Below are positions 45,762 to 53,298 of a stretch of 64,000 nt of DNA, piece after piece. A program made the translations under genes and the position numbers. Below the pieces are notes generated by a model. The model saw only the letters and a program-made list of their open reading frames with translations, was not told the DNA's origin and ran no database searches. Position 1 is the first letter of the stretch. Every line of letters starts with the position of its first letter. Source of the DNA: Phycisphaerae bacterium (GTDB lineage: Bacteria > Planctomycetota > Phycisphaerae > Sedimentisphaerales > Anaerobacaceae); NCBI GenBank assembly GCA_026386805.1, contig JAPLMX010000236.1:1-64000 (forward strand). The letters are read 5' to 3'.

Positions 45762-46430
45762 ATGGACAGAATCGGTAGAGTGAGTGTTCTGTGGTTATGC
45801 GTTACGACCGTGACGGTGGCCATTGGATTGTGCCTGCCCATTGGCCAAAAGGCCTTTTCACAGTCGGATTCGGCGGACCCCGATCTTCTACGCGCCGAGA
45901 GATACAAGAGGATCAATCAGGTCCTGCCGGAACTGCTGGGCAAACTCGGTCCCGCACAAGAGCGGGATACGGCGTATGTGAAGATCGGCGATATCAAAGG
46001 CGGGTCGCTCGATACGACTCATTACGAGTGGATCGAGGCTCTGTACATCGGCTACGCCATCAGCCAGAACACCATCAGCAAGGCCGGTCGCCTCTCCAGC
46101 AAACCGGATTTCTCAGAGCTGACAATCATCAAGGACGTGGACCCGGCAACTCCGTATTTGGCGGCTGCGTGCGCGGAGGGCAAGAAAATCGGCCAAGTGG
46201 AGATTCATTTCACGCAGGCGCTTCCCGATCGCCGCGCCACGTACATGCGAATGGTGCTCAAGGACGTCATCGTCGCGGGGGTAACACCCATGTCGATCCA
46301 TGGTGACGGTCGATCCATCCACGTCGAGGAAGTCTCGCTCGGTTATGACCGGGTCGAGTGGGAGTACACCACGTTCGACGAGCGAGGTCGGCCGCGCGCT
46401 CCTCTTTCAGCCACGGCTGACGTGAAGTAG
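45762..46430 (+). CDS. Exported Hcp-like protein (T6SS tube family)
   Basis: This 222-residue protein has an N-terminal hydrophobic signal (about residues 8-30, ending near KAFSQ). The mature part matches the Hcp family pattern: IKGGSLDTTHYEWIEALYI, SKPDFSELTIIKDVDPATPYLAAAC, IGQVEIHF, and the C-terminal EVSLGYDRVEWEYT. Classical Hcp proteins form the cytoplasmic tube of type VI secretion and lack a signal peptide; here no other T6SS gene is in the window. Exported Hcp-like proteins may have a distinct, unknown role. It is linked to a barrel protein and a lipoprotein upstream. Confidence 0.78.
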   Translation: MDRIGRVSVLWLCVTTVTVAIGLCLPIGQKAFSQSDSADPDLLRAERYKRINQVLPELLGKLGPAQERDTAYVKIGDIKGGSLDTTHYEWIEALYIGYAISQNTISKAGRLSSKPDFSELTIIKDVDPATPYLAAACAEGKKIGQVEIHFTQALPDRRATYMRMVLKDVIVAGVTPMSIHGDGRSIHVEEVSLGYDRVEWEYTTFDERGRPRAPLSATADVK

Positions 46431-46621
46431 TCGGGAGCCTTTTTCTGGTGAGCAAAGTCACCGCAATGGGCGGTGCCGTCATTGCACGCCGGGAAAGACC
46501 TCATGTCGTTCGCCAACCCTCTCGTCGGCCGTGTCCGCCGGAGGGCCTCGTACAACTGGGCCGCCTTGGCGGCATCCAGGCTTGTCACCGTCTCTGCACT
46601 TGGGGAAATTAGGTCGGTCAT
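46343..46621 (-). CDS. Possible small protein, partly antisense to the Hcp-like gene
   Basis: A 92-codon frame starts MTDLISPSAETVTSL with a strong GGAGG ribosome-binding site eight bases upstream. The first 60 residues are plausible; the last 30 overlap the Hcp-like gene on the opposite strand and may be chance. No family was recognised. Confidence 0.3.
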   Translation of the reverse strand: MTDLISPSAETVTSLDAAKAAQLYEALRRTRPTRGLANDMRSFPACNDGTAHCGDFAHQKKAPDYFTSAVAERGARGRPRSSNVVYSHSTRS

Positions 46622-47142
46622 AGAGACTTCCTCCACTTCCTGATGAAATCATTCCGAGAACCGAAAAACAAAAAATCACGGATAAGTGCCACGTGTGGGG
46701 GCTCAAGATTCCGGCAGTATCCCTATTTCCCCTGGTCGCCCCAATTTACTCTTCTGAGGTGCGAAGAAGGGTGAAGAAAAGCTCGTTCGGGATGCAAAAA
46801 TACGTACTTGTACGGATAGAAAAGTCCCACAATCGCTGTATCATTGGGACGAGAAGCCGTCGAGTGAACGATCAGACTGTGTTGGAGGCTGCTCGGCAGG
46901 GAGTCAATACGAGGAATATTTTCATTTTTCCATCAACATTTGGCGGCCGCCAATCGCCATCATAAAGGCGCGTGTTTTCTCAAATGGACCCGAGTCCCGC
47001 TCACGAAGGCATCCGTGCCGCGGTGTGGCTAAGATCTGCGCACGGGAAGTACCGGCGGAAGACACCGTGGACGCGGACGGGCCACCGAGCGGCAATCGGA
47101 TCATGGCAAGATCGGACCATCGTGGCACGGGTGGCGAAAACA
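46622..47142. other. Intergenic region with a perfect palindrome
   Basis: No convincing gene is seen. TTGGCGGCCGCCAA at 46940-46953 is a perfect 14-bp palindrome, about 190 bp before the response regulator start, and could be a binding site. Sequence from 46670 to 46930 is AT-richer than the surroundings. Confidence 0.4.
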
Positions 47143-47865
47143 ATGACAATTCGATCGCGCAAACGCATCTACGTTTATGAGAGCGGACCCGAGTTTCGGG
47201 TCATGCTGGAGACCTTGTTGACGGCGGACGAGGTATCGGTGAGCGGGTTCTCCGGGCACGAGGATTGTCTCGAAAAGCTCGCTATAAGGCCCTGCGATTT
47301 GCTGATCGTTGACTTGGATGGCTGTGAGCCGGAGGGACTCGATCTGCTCGAACAAGCCAAGCGGATGGCTCCTTGGGTACTGAGCTTGGCCCTTGTTGAG
47401 CACGGGGCGATTCCCTGCGCCATCAAGGCCATCAAGGCGGGAGCCAGCGATTGTCTGGACAAGCCGGTGCAGCCAGACCGGCTGCTGGCGGCCGTGGGGA
47501 CGCAACTGGCACGGGTCGATGTATCGACGCACCGCCGTCCCAGGGCCCTGACCCAGATGGAAGTCCAGATCCTGCAACTGATTCTGGCCGGCAGGACGAG
47601 TCACGACATGGCGGCCGAGCTCCACCGCTCGAAGCGAACCATCGATGTCCATCGCAAGAACATCATGCACAAGCTCCAGGCCACCGGCCTGGTGGACTTC
47701 ATCAAGCGGGCCCTCGGCATGGGTTTCGCCGATCATCCGGTGCAGACAACACCTCCGCAGAAGCGGCCGGAAGAAGAGCGCGGGTACGCCGCCGAACAGC
47801 CTGCGGAAAGGCAAGTGACGTTCCCGTACCCCACGCCGCAAAGAGAAATACAAAAGACTCTGTGA
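47143..47865 (+). CDS. FixJ/NarL-type response regulator
   Basis: This 240-residue protein has a receiver-like domain (about 8-125) with the probable phosphoacceptor D57 in LLIVDLDG and the lysine in CLDKPV, and a LuxR-type helix-turn-helix (LTQMEVQILQLILAGRTSHDMAAELHRSKRTIDVHRKNIMHKL). The usual N-terminal acidic pair is reduced to one glutamate (YVYESG), so phosphorylation may be weak or absent. No histidine kinase is adjacent. The ATG at 47143 is preferred; the frame is open to 46972 without family match. Target genes unknown; it lies amid phage-like genes. Confidence 0.8.
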   Translation: MTIRSRKRIYVYESGPEFRVMLETLLTADEVSVSGFSGHEDCLEKLAIRPCDLLIVDLDGCEPEGLDLLEQAKRMAPWVLSLALVEHGAIPCAIKAIKAGASDCLDKPVQPDRLLAAVGTQLARVDVSTHRRPRALTQMEVQILQLILAGRTSHDMAAELHRSKRTIDVHRKNIMHKLQATGLVDFIKRALGMGFADHPVQTTPPQKRPEEERGYAAEQPAERQVTFPYPTPQREIQKTL

Positions 47866-47941
47866 ACTTTTCAAAGAGCACGCGGTCACGCTTGGACCGA
47901 AGTAAGCATTTCTGCACGAGCGTGGCCATGGCGCTTGCGCG

Positions 47942-48622
47942 CTAGGCGGTCATTGTGCGTGCCGATTCCGTTGCGGCGTCCTCCACGGCTGCCACCGGCT
48001 CGCTCTGATCCAGGAAACACCGGGCGACGCACGTCAGCGCCGCCGCCCTGCCCAGCGCGCGGGTCTGTCCGTCCGGCAGACCGGTTGCCGTCTGCGAGAT
48101 CGCCTCCTCGATCGCGTGTTCTTGCGTCGCGTCCACGAAAAAGACCATCGGTTTGACAAAGGTGCCGGGCTTTCCGGAGGGGCCTCGGGCGAGGGGTTTG
48201 GCATTCACGAGCCGGTCAAGCTGCCCGCGGGTCTGGGGCAGCAGTCTGGCGAGCTGGCGGATCTCCAGGGTAACGCTCAGCCGCCGCAACAGGGCCAGTT
48301 TCTTGTCCAACGTGTCCCGTCCCTGGAGGCGGTTGAGCGTGGCCAGCAGGATGTCCGTCTGTTCGTCATCGATGTCCCAGACCACCGCCTCGGCGGTCTC
48401 GTGACCGAGCTGGCGGAGTGCCTCGCAGCGGTGGCGGCCGTGGATGATCTGGAAGTAGCCGCATTGCCCGGGACACGGGCGGACGACGAGCGGCTCGTAC
48501 CGGCCGGTCCGCTCGATGTTCCGGACCAGCTTCTGGAAGTTCCCCCGGCTCATCTGGTTCGGGTTGCCCGGGTGCGGCACGAGCTTGTCCAACGGGATAT
48601 GCCGGATCTTCGTAATCATCAT
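47942..48622 (-). CDS. ParB-like nuclease-fold protein
   Basis: This 226-residue protein starts with a ParB/Srx-like domain (IPLDKLVPHPGNPNQMS, YEPLVVRP, FQIIHGRHRCEALRQLGHETAEAVVW), which includes the GxxR box seen in CTPases of the ParB family. The C-terminal part is helical with no clear DNA-binding domain. Phage and plasmid ParB-like proteins act as DNA binders or nucleases. AGGAGG lies upstream of two adjacent ATGs (48622 and 48619). It is last in a minus-strand set with the GNAT, ABC ATPase and regulator genes; a repeat element separates it from the GNAT gene. Confidence 0.75.
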   Translation of the reverse strand: MMITKIRHIPLDKLVPHPGNPNQMSRGNFQKLVRNIERTGRYEPLVVRPCPGQCGYFQIIHGRHRCEALRQLGHETAEAVVWDIDDEQTDILLATLNRLQGRDTLDKKLALLRRLSVTLEIRQLARLLPQTRGQLDRLVNAKPLARGPSGKPGTFVKPMVFFVDATQEHAIEEAISQTATGLPDGQTRALGRAAALTCVARCFLDQSEPVAAVEDAATESARTMTA

Positions 48623-48641
48623 CCTCTGACCTCCTATTTGT

Positions 48642-48731
48642 GTCATCCTGAGCGAAGCGAAGGATCTGGGCTTCGCACGGAAGAACCCTCTCCTTCGGAG
48701 GCCAGATCCTTCGCCTTCGGCTCAGGATGAC
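48642..48731. repeat. Long palindromic dispersed repeat (GTCATCCTGA family)
   Basis: GTCATCCTGAGCGAAGCG on the left mirrors the TTCGGCTCAGGATGAC right end; GGATCTGG and CCAGATCC are inner arms. It overlaps the 3' end of the GNAT gene and supplies its last 29 codons and stop. Confidence 0.9.
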
Positions 48732-49470
48732 ATGATAGAGTCATTTCCTTGTCGGGGTTGAACCAGATGTAATAGGCGGGGCGGTGCGTCAGCTTGCCCA
48801 GGATGTACCGCGTTCGTTCGATTCCACCGGGCATGGTTCTGCGGCTCCCGTGGCTCTTGAGGAACTGCTGCATTCGAGCCTCAATGAAGTCGCCGGCGGG
48901 CCGTGCCAATCGGTTGAGCCTCTGTTGCACGGTCTGGGGATCGATCAAGTCACCTTCTTCAATCCCCACGGCACTGAGCGCTTCCAGCAGCTCGACGTGC
49001 TCCACGGGGACCCGCGGCTCAAAAGACCTCATGCCCGCGCGTTCCAGAAAAGGGTTCACCCGCGGCATGACGCCGAGCGCCTCAATGATCGGGACGTCCA
49101 GCAGGGGCATGGTCTCGCGGACGAGCCGGACCGCCAGGCCGATGCCTCGAAACCGCGGCTCGACGATCACCCGTGCGATGCAGCGGACGTAGCGATTGAG
49201 CAGCTCCAGCTCGGTCTGCCGGTCCAGCCCGCTGAACGCGCCGCCCGTTGCGATGGTCCGAAGCTCGATTCGAGGGTTCGGCATCGTGTACACGATGACC
49301 CCCGCCAGCCTGCGCCCGTACGATGCCAGGGGACGCTTGGGCCTGATCGCATAGACCACCTTGACGGCCGCCGGTCGGCTGTCGCGGTAGTGGTACGCGG
49401 CCAGCAGCCGATAGTCGCTCATGTCACTGGTCACGATCTCAAGCTCTTTGTGGATGGAACAGGTGTCCAT
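48643..49470 (-). CDS. GNAT-like acetyltransferase, partner of the ABC ATPase (COG2401-like)
   Basis: This 275-residue protein has a GNAT acetyl-CoA site RVIVEPRFRGIGLAVRLV (about 100-117) and neighbouring strands (LAGVIVYTMPNP, IEALGVMPRVNPFLERAGM). In COG2401 an ABC-type ATPase is fused to a predicted acetyltransferase; here the two are adjacent separate genes overlapping around 49470-49476, so they probably act together. The last 29 residues (from SCHPEPKAK) are encoded by a dispersed repeat and replace the original C-terminus. The ATG at 49470 follows GGGAGG. Target of acetylation unknown. Confidence 0.7.
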   Translation of the reverse strand: MDTCSIHKELEIVTSDMSDYRLLAAYHYRDSRPAAVKVVYAIRPKRPLASYGRRLAGVIVYTMPNPRIELRTIATGGAFSGLDRQTELELLNRYVRCIARVIVEPRFRGIGLAVRLVRETMPLLDVPIIEALGVMPRVNPFLERAGMRSFEPRVPVEHVELLEALSAVGIEEGDLIDPQTVQQRLNRLARPAGDFIEARMQQFLKSHGSRRTMPGGIERTRYILGKLTHRPAYYIWFNPDKEMTLSCHPEPKAKDLASEGEGSSVRSPDPSLRSG

Positions 49471-49472
49471 GC

Positions 49473-50117
49473 TCACCTCCCGGTCCTGTAAATGACTTCT
49501 GCGGGACCTGTGAAATCCTTGACGACGAGCACGTCCGGGGCGAGGTCCATGAGGATGTCGTCGCGGCAGGACGCCAGAACGAGCGTCGTCCGCGCGCGCT
49601 TGGCCAGCCGGTGGACATTGAACGCCACGGTCGCCGCCGTGATCCGGTCCAGCTCGCTGCAGAACTCATCGGCAAAGACAAACGGCTTGCCGGCCGCCAG
49701 CGCCCGGGCGAGGCGAAAGCGATACTTCTGCCCGTCGCTGAGCCAGCAAGGCCGATTCAGAATAGAGAAGACGTCGCTCAACCCAACGGTGCTGAGCGCC
49801 CGCAGGCTTGTGACCACATCGCTGTCGAAGCAGTCCACAACGGTCCTGTCCTGAGGCAGGTCAATGCCGGTCAGGTTGACGGCGTCCGAAGCGGGCACAC
49901 ACCGCTCGAGTTCCCGCAATAGCACGCTCTTGCCCGCGCCGGAAGGGCCTGTGAGGTACACGATGTCTCCAGGCCGGATCTCGACGCAACACTTGTGCAT
50001 TGGCGCCTTGTCCGTGAGTCTGTCGATCGTCAGGCCGAACATCCGGCAGACACGGATGGCTTGATCGCTGAGAGGACCCTGCCAGGGGAACTGCGTTTCT
50101 ACCTTGTATATCGCCAT
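49473..50117 (-). CDS. ABC-type ATPase (COG2401-like, no membrane domain)
   Basis: This 214-residue protein has Walker A GPSGAGKS at residues 57-64, an ABC signature-like LSDGQKYRFRLARAL, and Walker B VFADEFCSELDR. No transmembrane partner is encoded nearby, so transport is unlikely. The start MAIYKVETQFPW at 50117 follows GGGAG; the frame upstream to 50414 is antisense to the regulator and not protein-like. It is followed directly by the GNAT gene. By COG2401 analogy it may be a mechanochemical or regulatory ATPase; the function is not established. Confidence 0.75.
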   Translation of the reverse strand: MAIYKVETQFPWQGPLSDQAIRVCRMFGLTIDRLTDKAPMHKCCVEIRPGDIVYLTGPSGAGKSVLLRELERCVPASDAVNLTGIDLPQDRTVVDCFDSDVVTSLRALSTVGLSDVFSILNRPCWLSDGQKYRFRLARALAAGKPFVFADEFCSELDRITAATVAFNVHRLAKRARTTLVLASCRDDILMDLAPDVLVVKDFTGPAEVIYRTGR

Positions 50118-50140
50118 TTCAAGACTCCCATCCATTTCGG

Positions 50141-50207
50141 ATGTCGGATTGTGGATTGAAGAAAACGGGCGGTGCTGATCCGCAACCATCAATTCGCAAT
50201 CCGACAT
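50141..50207. repeat. Heptad-type palindromic repeat between regulator and ABC ATPase
   Basis: ATGTCGGATTG at 50141-50151 is exactly inverse to CAATCCGACAT at 50197-50207, with heptad-like GGATTG units inside. The element sits between two genes of the same apparent transcription unit. Confidence 0.8.
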
Positions 50208-50208
50208 C

Positions 50209-50652
50209 TCATAGGGCCTCCATCCCGCGTGCGAACCGGCGGGCTTTCTGGACAATCGTGCGGGCCCGGTAGTAACCGAGGTTGTGGTCCCGGCAGATCC
50301 GCTTGAGGGACAGACCCCGAACGAAGTGATCCCGGATGACCGCCAGTTCCGGCTCGCCGAACAGCTCGCGGTCGGCCTCGCACCGGACGTAAGTCTCATC
50401 GTAGAGCCGGTCAATCATCCGGTGAATCCGGCGGCACACGCTCGATCGGTTCCTGCCCGCCAGCTTGGCGATCTCATCAAAGCTGCTGCCCGCGTCCAAG
50501 TACATTTTCAGCAAGACCCTGTCCCCGCTGCCGAGCAGGTCCAGTCTCGCGCGCAACACCTCCACGATATTTCGCCTGGCCGGGATTCGATCGACATCCA
50601 ACTCCACCGGCTCAAGGCCCTCCAGAACCTCAAGACTTCCCCATCGTCCCAT
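50209..50652 (-). CDS. Sigma-factor-like/helix-turn-helix regulator
   Basis: This 147-residue protein has a first helix-turn-helix (LKMYLDAGSSFDEIAKLAGRNRSSVCRRIHRMID), resembling sigma region 4, and a second one near the C-terminus (SLKRICRDHNLGYYRARTIVQKARR). It lacks sigma region 2, so it is more likely a transcriptional regulator or late activator than a complete sigma factor. TAGGAG lies eight bases upstream of the ATG. It heads the set with the ABC ATPase, GNAT and ParB-like genes; a promoter with an embedded palindrome lies upstream. Confidence 0.65.
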   Translation of the reverse strand: MGRWGSLEVLEGLEPVELDVDRIPARRNIVEVLRARLDLLGSGDRVLLKMYLDAGSSFDEIAKLAGRNRSSVCRRIHRMIDRLYDETYVRCEADRELFGEPELAVIRDHFVRGLSLKRICRDHNLGYYRARTIVQKARRFARGMEAL

Positions 50653-50747
50653 TCTCCCAACTCCTAAAACTGAGCCGCTCTGCGCTTGACGATTCGAACT
50701 CTTCTACATCGCGTGTGTGTGTTGATTAGACAAGCAACTATGCTACG

Positions 50748-50775
50748 ATTTTACTCGCAGGCGAGATTCAGTCAA
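50748..50775 (-). promoter_or_regulatory. Sigma-70-type promoter with embedded palindrome
   Basis: On the minus strand, TTGACT (50775-50770), 16 bp, then TAAAAT (50753-50748) match the consensus well. The spacer contains CTCGC-CT-GCGAG (50754-50765), a perfect palindrome placed exactly where a repressor would block polymerase. Transcription would start about 90 bp before the regulator gene. Confidence 0.5.
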
Positions 50776-50870
50776 GAACTTTTGTTCAGTTTGCATCGAA
50801 AATGTTATGATGTAATGTGTAAACCACGTCCCACAAAGAGCTTGCGAGCACAGGAACTTCCTGAAAGAAT

Positions 50871-51359
50871 GTGAGAATCTTGATTTGGCCGTGGGCCGTG
50901 GCTATGATTTGGGCGGTTATGCGGAACTATGCGATGGATGCGAAATGGGATTGGCGACTCGGTGCAATCTTGACCGTCTATCTTGCCGTAGCGGGCTGTC
51001 GGGGACCATCGACCGAGCCTGCGGAGCTGGGCGGGCAGATGCAGCGGGAAATGAGGCTGGCCACACCGACGGTCGGCGGTCCGAGCGAGGAGTTCTCCGT
51101 CGAAAAGAAGCCTGCCGACGTCGCGACGGCGGTCGAAACCGCAATGAAGGATTCGGGCGTGCGTCTCGTCCAGACGGGCAGCACCGCGCAGGGCCAGTGG
51201 CTGCTGGGCAAGTCACTGGCCGACCGGAACGTGCTGGTGCAGATCCTACCCATCTATCCGGGACGCTCCACGGCCAAGATCACCGTTGAGGGAGCCGACG
51301 CCCTGGCCCGCGAGTTGCTGAGCCATCTGTCGGCAGACATCGGCAAAAGAGTACGTTAA
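50871..51359 (+). CDS. Small lipoprotein, DUF3568-like
   Basis: This protein has a lipoprotein signal ending in YLAVAGC, then a mature domain of about 115 residues with alternating strands and helices (DVATAVETAMKDSGVRLVQTGSTAQGQWLLGKSLADRNVLVQILP). The layout resembles small periplasmic DUF3568-type proteins. The start is uncertain: GTG at 50871 opens the frame, while ATG at 50919 or 50934 would give a more usual lipoprotein leader. None has a strong ribosome-binding site. Confidence 0.5.
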   Translation: MRILIWPWAVAMIWAVMRNYAMDAKWDWRLGAILTVYLAVAGCRGPSTEPAELGGQMQREMRLATPTVGGPSEEFSVEKKPADVATAVETAMKDSGVRLVQTGSTAQGQWLLGKSLADRNVLVQILPIYPGRSTAKITVEGADALARELLSHLSADIGKRVR

Positions 51360-51490
51360 GAATGCGACGATGGGGAATGCAGTAAGTCACGGTGCGGGCT
51401 GGGATTGGCGCGTTCTTCCACAAGCGCCTGCGGAAGCGAGTACCGGCCTCCTAGGACCGATAGGACCTATGCCCATGGGGCTTGAGGCTC

Positions 51491-51847
51491 ATGCGCGACT
51501 TGGATGACCTGTTCGAAGCATTGGGGCGGTCGGAGTTTCGCCGCCGGTTTCGGCTTCGGGACAAGGAGGCTGCGTACCTCCGTGATAAGGGGTTGGACAC
51601 CGTCCTCGCCCACGCTCGCGACTTCGTCGACAAGCGGTTGGCCCCGGCTGAGCCTGCCAACGACGGCCGGCAGACGCCCATGAGGAATCACCCCGTCTTC
51701 ATCGCCCAGCACGCGACGGCGACTTGCTGTCGCGGCTGCCTCGAGAAATGGGATAACATCCCTAAAGGCCGGGCCTTATCTGACCGAGAAGTGCAATACA
51801 TCGTGGCTGTCATCAGACACTGGCTGATGTGGCAGCGGGTGGAATGA
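51491..51847 (+). CDS. DUF4186 family protein
   Basis: This 118-residue protein matches the DUF4186 pattern closely, with RRRFRLRDKEAAYLRDKG, APAEPANDGRQTPMRNHPVF, IAQHATATCCRGCLEKW and IPKGRALSDREVQYIVAVI. The conserved His and Cys residues (QHATATCCRGCLEKWD) suggest metal binding. The function is unknown. It starts at ATG 51491, or possibly at TTG 51482. Upstream gene is a lipoprotein; downstream is a PfkB kinase with its own promoter. Confidence 0.85.
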   Translation: MRDLDDLFEALGRSEFRRRFRLRDKEAAYLRDKGLDTVLAHARDFVDKRLAPAEPANDGRQTPMRNHPVFIAQHATATCCRGCLEKWDNIPKGRALSDREVQYIVAVIRHWLMWQRVE

Positions 51848-51889
51848 CCATCGCCGCACGGGCAAGATGACGGTTTCGTCCGAAAAAAG

Positions 51890-51918
51890 TTGTGCTCGCA
51901 CCATTGCGATACTATACT
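51890..51918 (+). promoter_or_regulatory. Sigma-70-type promoter for the PfkB-family gene
   Basis: TTGTGC at 51890-51895 and TATACT at 51913-51918 are 17 bp apart. The predicted start is about 25 bp before the PfkB ATG at 51952. Confidence 0.5.
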
Positions 51919-51951
51919 GCCTGTCTGGAGAAAGAATTGTCGAGGATGGAA

Positions 51952-52935
51952 ATGCCGGAACGGAATCCAAAAGTAGTTGTCGTCGGCGGCGTCTATATCG
52001 ATTTAGCCGTCCGGTGTTCTAGCATCCCCGCCCCGGGCCAGCGGCTCAGCGGCTCGTCGCTGTCCTGCACCGTGGCCGGTCCGGGTCCGATCCAGGCCGT
52101 GCAAGCGGCATTGTGTCATTGTGATGTGTCCCTGGTTAGCAAGGTCGGCGGCGATGCCTTCGCCCAGATGGCCCTTAAGAGCCTCCGCGAGTACAAGGTG
52201 GACACCGAGTACGTATTCTTCGCCGAGGCGAAGAATACCGGCGTCATCGTGACCCTGGTCAACGCCGAAGGCGAGAACGCCGTCTGTCACTACACGGGGG
52301 CCAACAGCGCCTTGCAGCCGGCGGACATCCAAGTGGCCGAGGAACGAATCGCTCAGGCGAAGGTCTGCCTGATCCACGGCTGTCTGCCCCAAGAAGCGAT
52401 CGTGGCGGCGATTCACTGCGCGAATCTGCACCGGACGCCGGTGATTCTGAATCCTGCCCGGCCGATCGAGCAGACCAACCAGCCGGGCGCCGACCTGCCG
52501 TCCGAGTACTTCTCCGCCGATGTCTTGGTCTGCAACCTGACGAGTGCGGCCCAAATCACCGACCAATCCGGCGCCGACATCCGCACGGCCAAGATGATCG
52601 GCTCCGACCTGGTCGCCCGCGGCACGCATTGTGCGATCCTCACGATGGGCCCGCGCGGCTGCGTGGTCGTGGATCGTAGCGGGGCCGACCATATCCCGGC
52701 CTTCAATGTGGACGTCGTGGACCGCACGGGCAGCGGCGAGGCTTTCGCCGGCGCCTTAGCGGCCTACTGTGCCGTCAAGTACGATTTGCGCGAGGCCGTC
52801 AAATTCGCCTCGGCCGCCGGGGCTCTGGTTTGCACCAAGTTCGGCGTGATTGAAGCCCTGCCCACCGAGGCGGAGATCATCCAGCTCCTCCAGCGAGACG
52901 ACATCGAGCAGCTCGAATCCCCAAGTTCCCAATAG
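51952..52935 (+). CDS. PfkB/ribokinase-family kinase
   Basis: This 327-residue protein has VVVVGGVYIDLAVRCSSIPAPGQ at the N-terminus, and the C-terminal motif VVDRTGSGEAFAGALAAY. The usual DTxGAGD reads DRTGSGE: the catalytic Asp is replaced by Glu, so activity is uncertain. The N-terminal glycine-rich GGN-type motif is also altered (AGPGPIQAVQAA). The start at 51952 follows GAGG at proper spacing; the frame is open upstream to 51892. It lies just upstream of the virion gene cluster and has its own promoter. Substrate unknown. Confidence 0.8.
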   Translation: MPERNPKVVVVGGVYIDLAVRCSSIPAPGQRLSGSSLSCTVAGPGPIQAVQAALCHCDVSLVSKVGGDAFAQMALKSLREYKVDTEYVFFAEAKNTGVIVTLVNAEGENAVCHYTGANSALQPADIQVAEERIAQAKVCLIHGCLPQEAIVAAIHCANLHRTPVILNPARPIEQTNQPGADLPSEYFSADVLVCNLTSAAQITDQSGADIRTAKMIGSDLVARGTHCAILTMGPRGCVVVDRSGADHIPAFNVDVVDRTGSGEAFAGALAAYCAVKYDLREAVKFASAAGALVCTKFGVIEALPTEAEIIQLLQRDDIEQLESPSSQ

Positions 52936-53298
52936 CACGCGGCTCCTTCTTCCCGCATGGCCATGACGTAGCCTGTCATCGCAGGTTCGTGCGAGCGAAC
53001 CGAAGCATTCTCCCCCCATCGGAATTCTCTGCCGGCCGACTGGCACAGAGACTCCCACGTGTATGCGGTCAGACCGCACGTTTGGGCTGAAGTCATACCC
53101 TGCCCCGGGATATGAATAGCGAAATTCGTGCAACACCTGAAAAGGTAAAACGCCCCTGCCGCGACATTTTCTTTATTCCTTATTGTCGAGCGACTTACGC
53201 GAATTGCGGGCCGCGCGTTTACGCAGAATTTTCGCAACATTCGTGCAACATTGCCCAAGGGTAGAGGGACGCATGAGCATGAGCGTCCTGAAGATGAC
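52936..53298. other. Region upstream of the virion genes, with direct repeats
   Basis: No gene is seen. TTCGTGCAACA occurs at 53125-53135 and again at 53240-53250, the second copy within TTCGCAACATTCGTGCAACA. The region between is AT-richer. These could be regulator-binding sites for the virion genes or remnants of an attachment site; neither is established. Confidence 0.4.

Noticed and set aside
45762-46430. A complete type VI secretion system
   Set aside because: Only an Hcp-like protein is present; no TssB/C, ClpV, VgrG or membrane complex genes were found in the window.
46693-46965. 90-codon plus-strand frame
   Set aside because: Composition is not protein-like, with no family and no ribosome-binding site; it lies in an AT-richer intergenic region.
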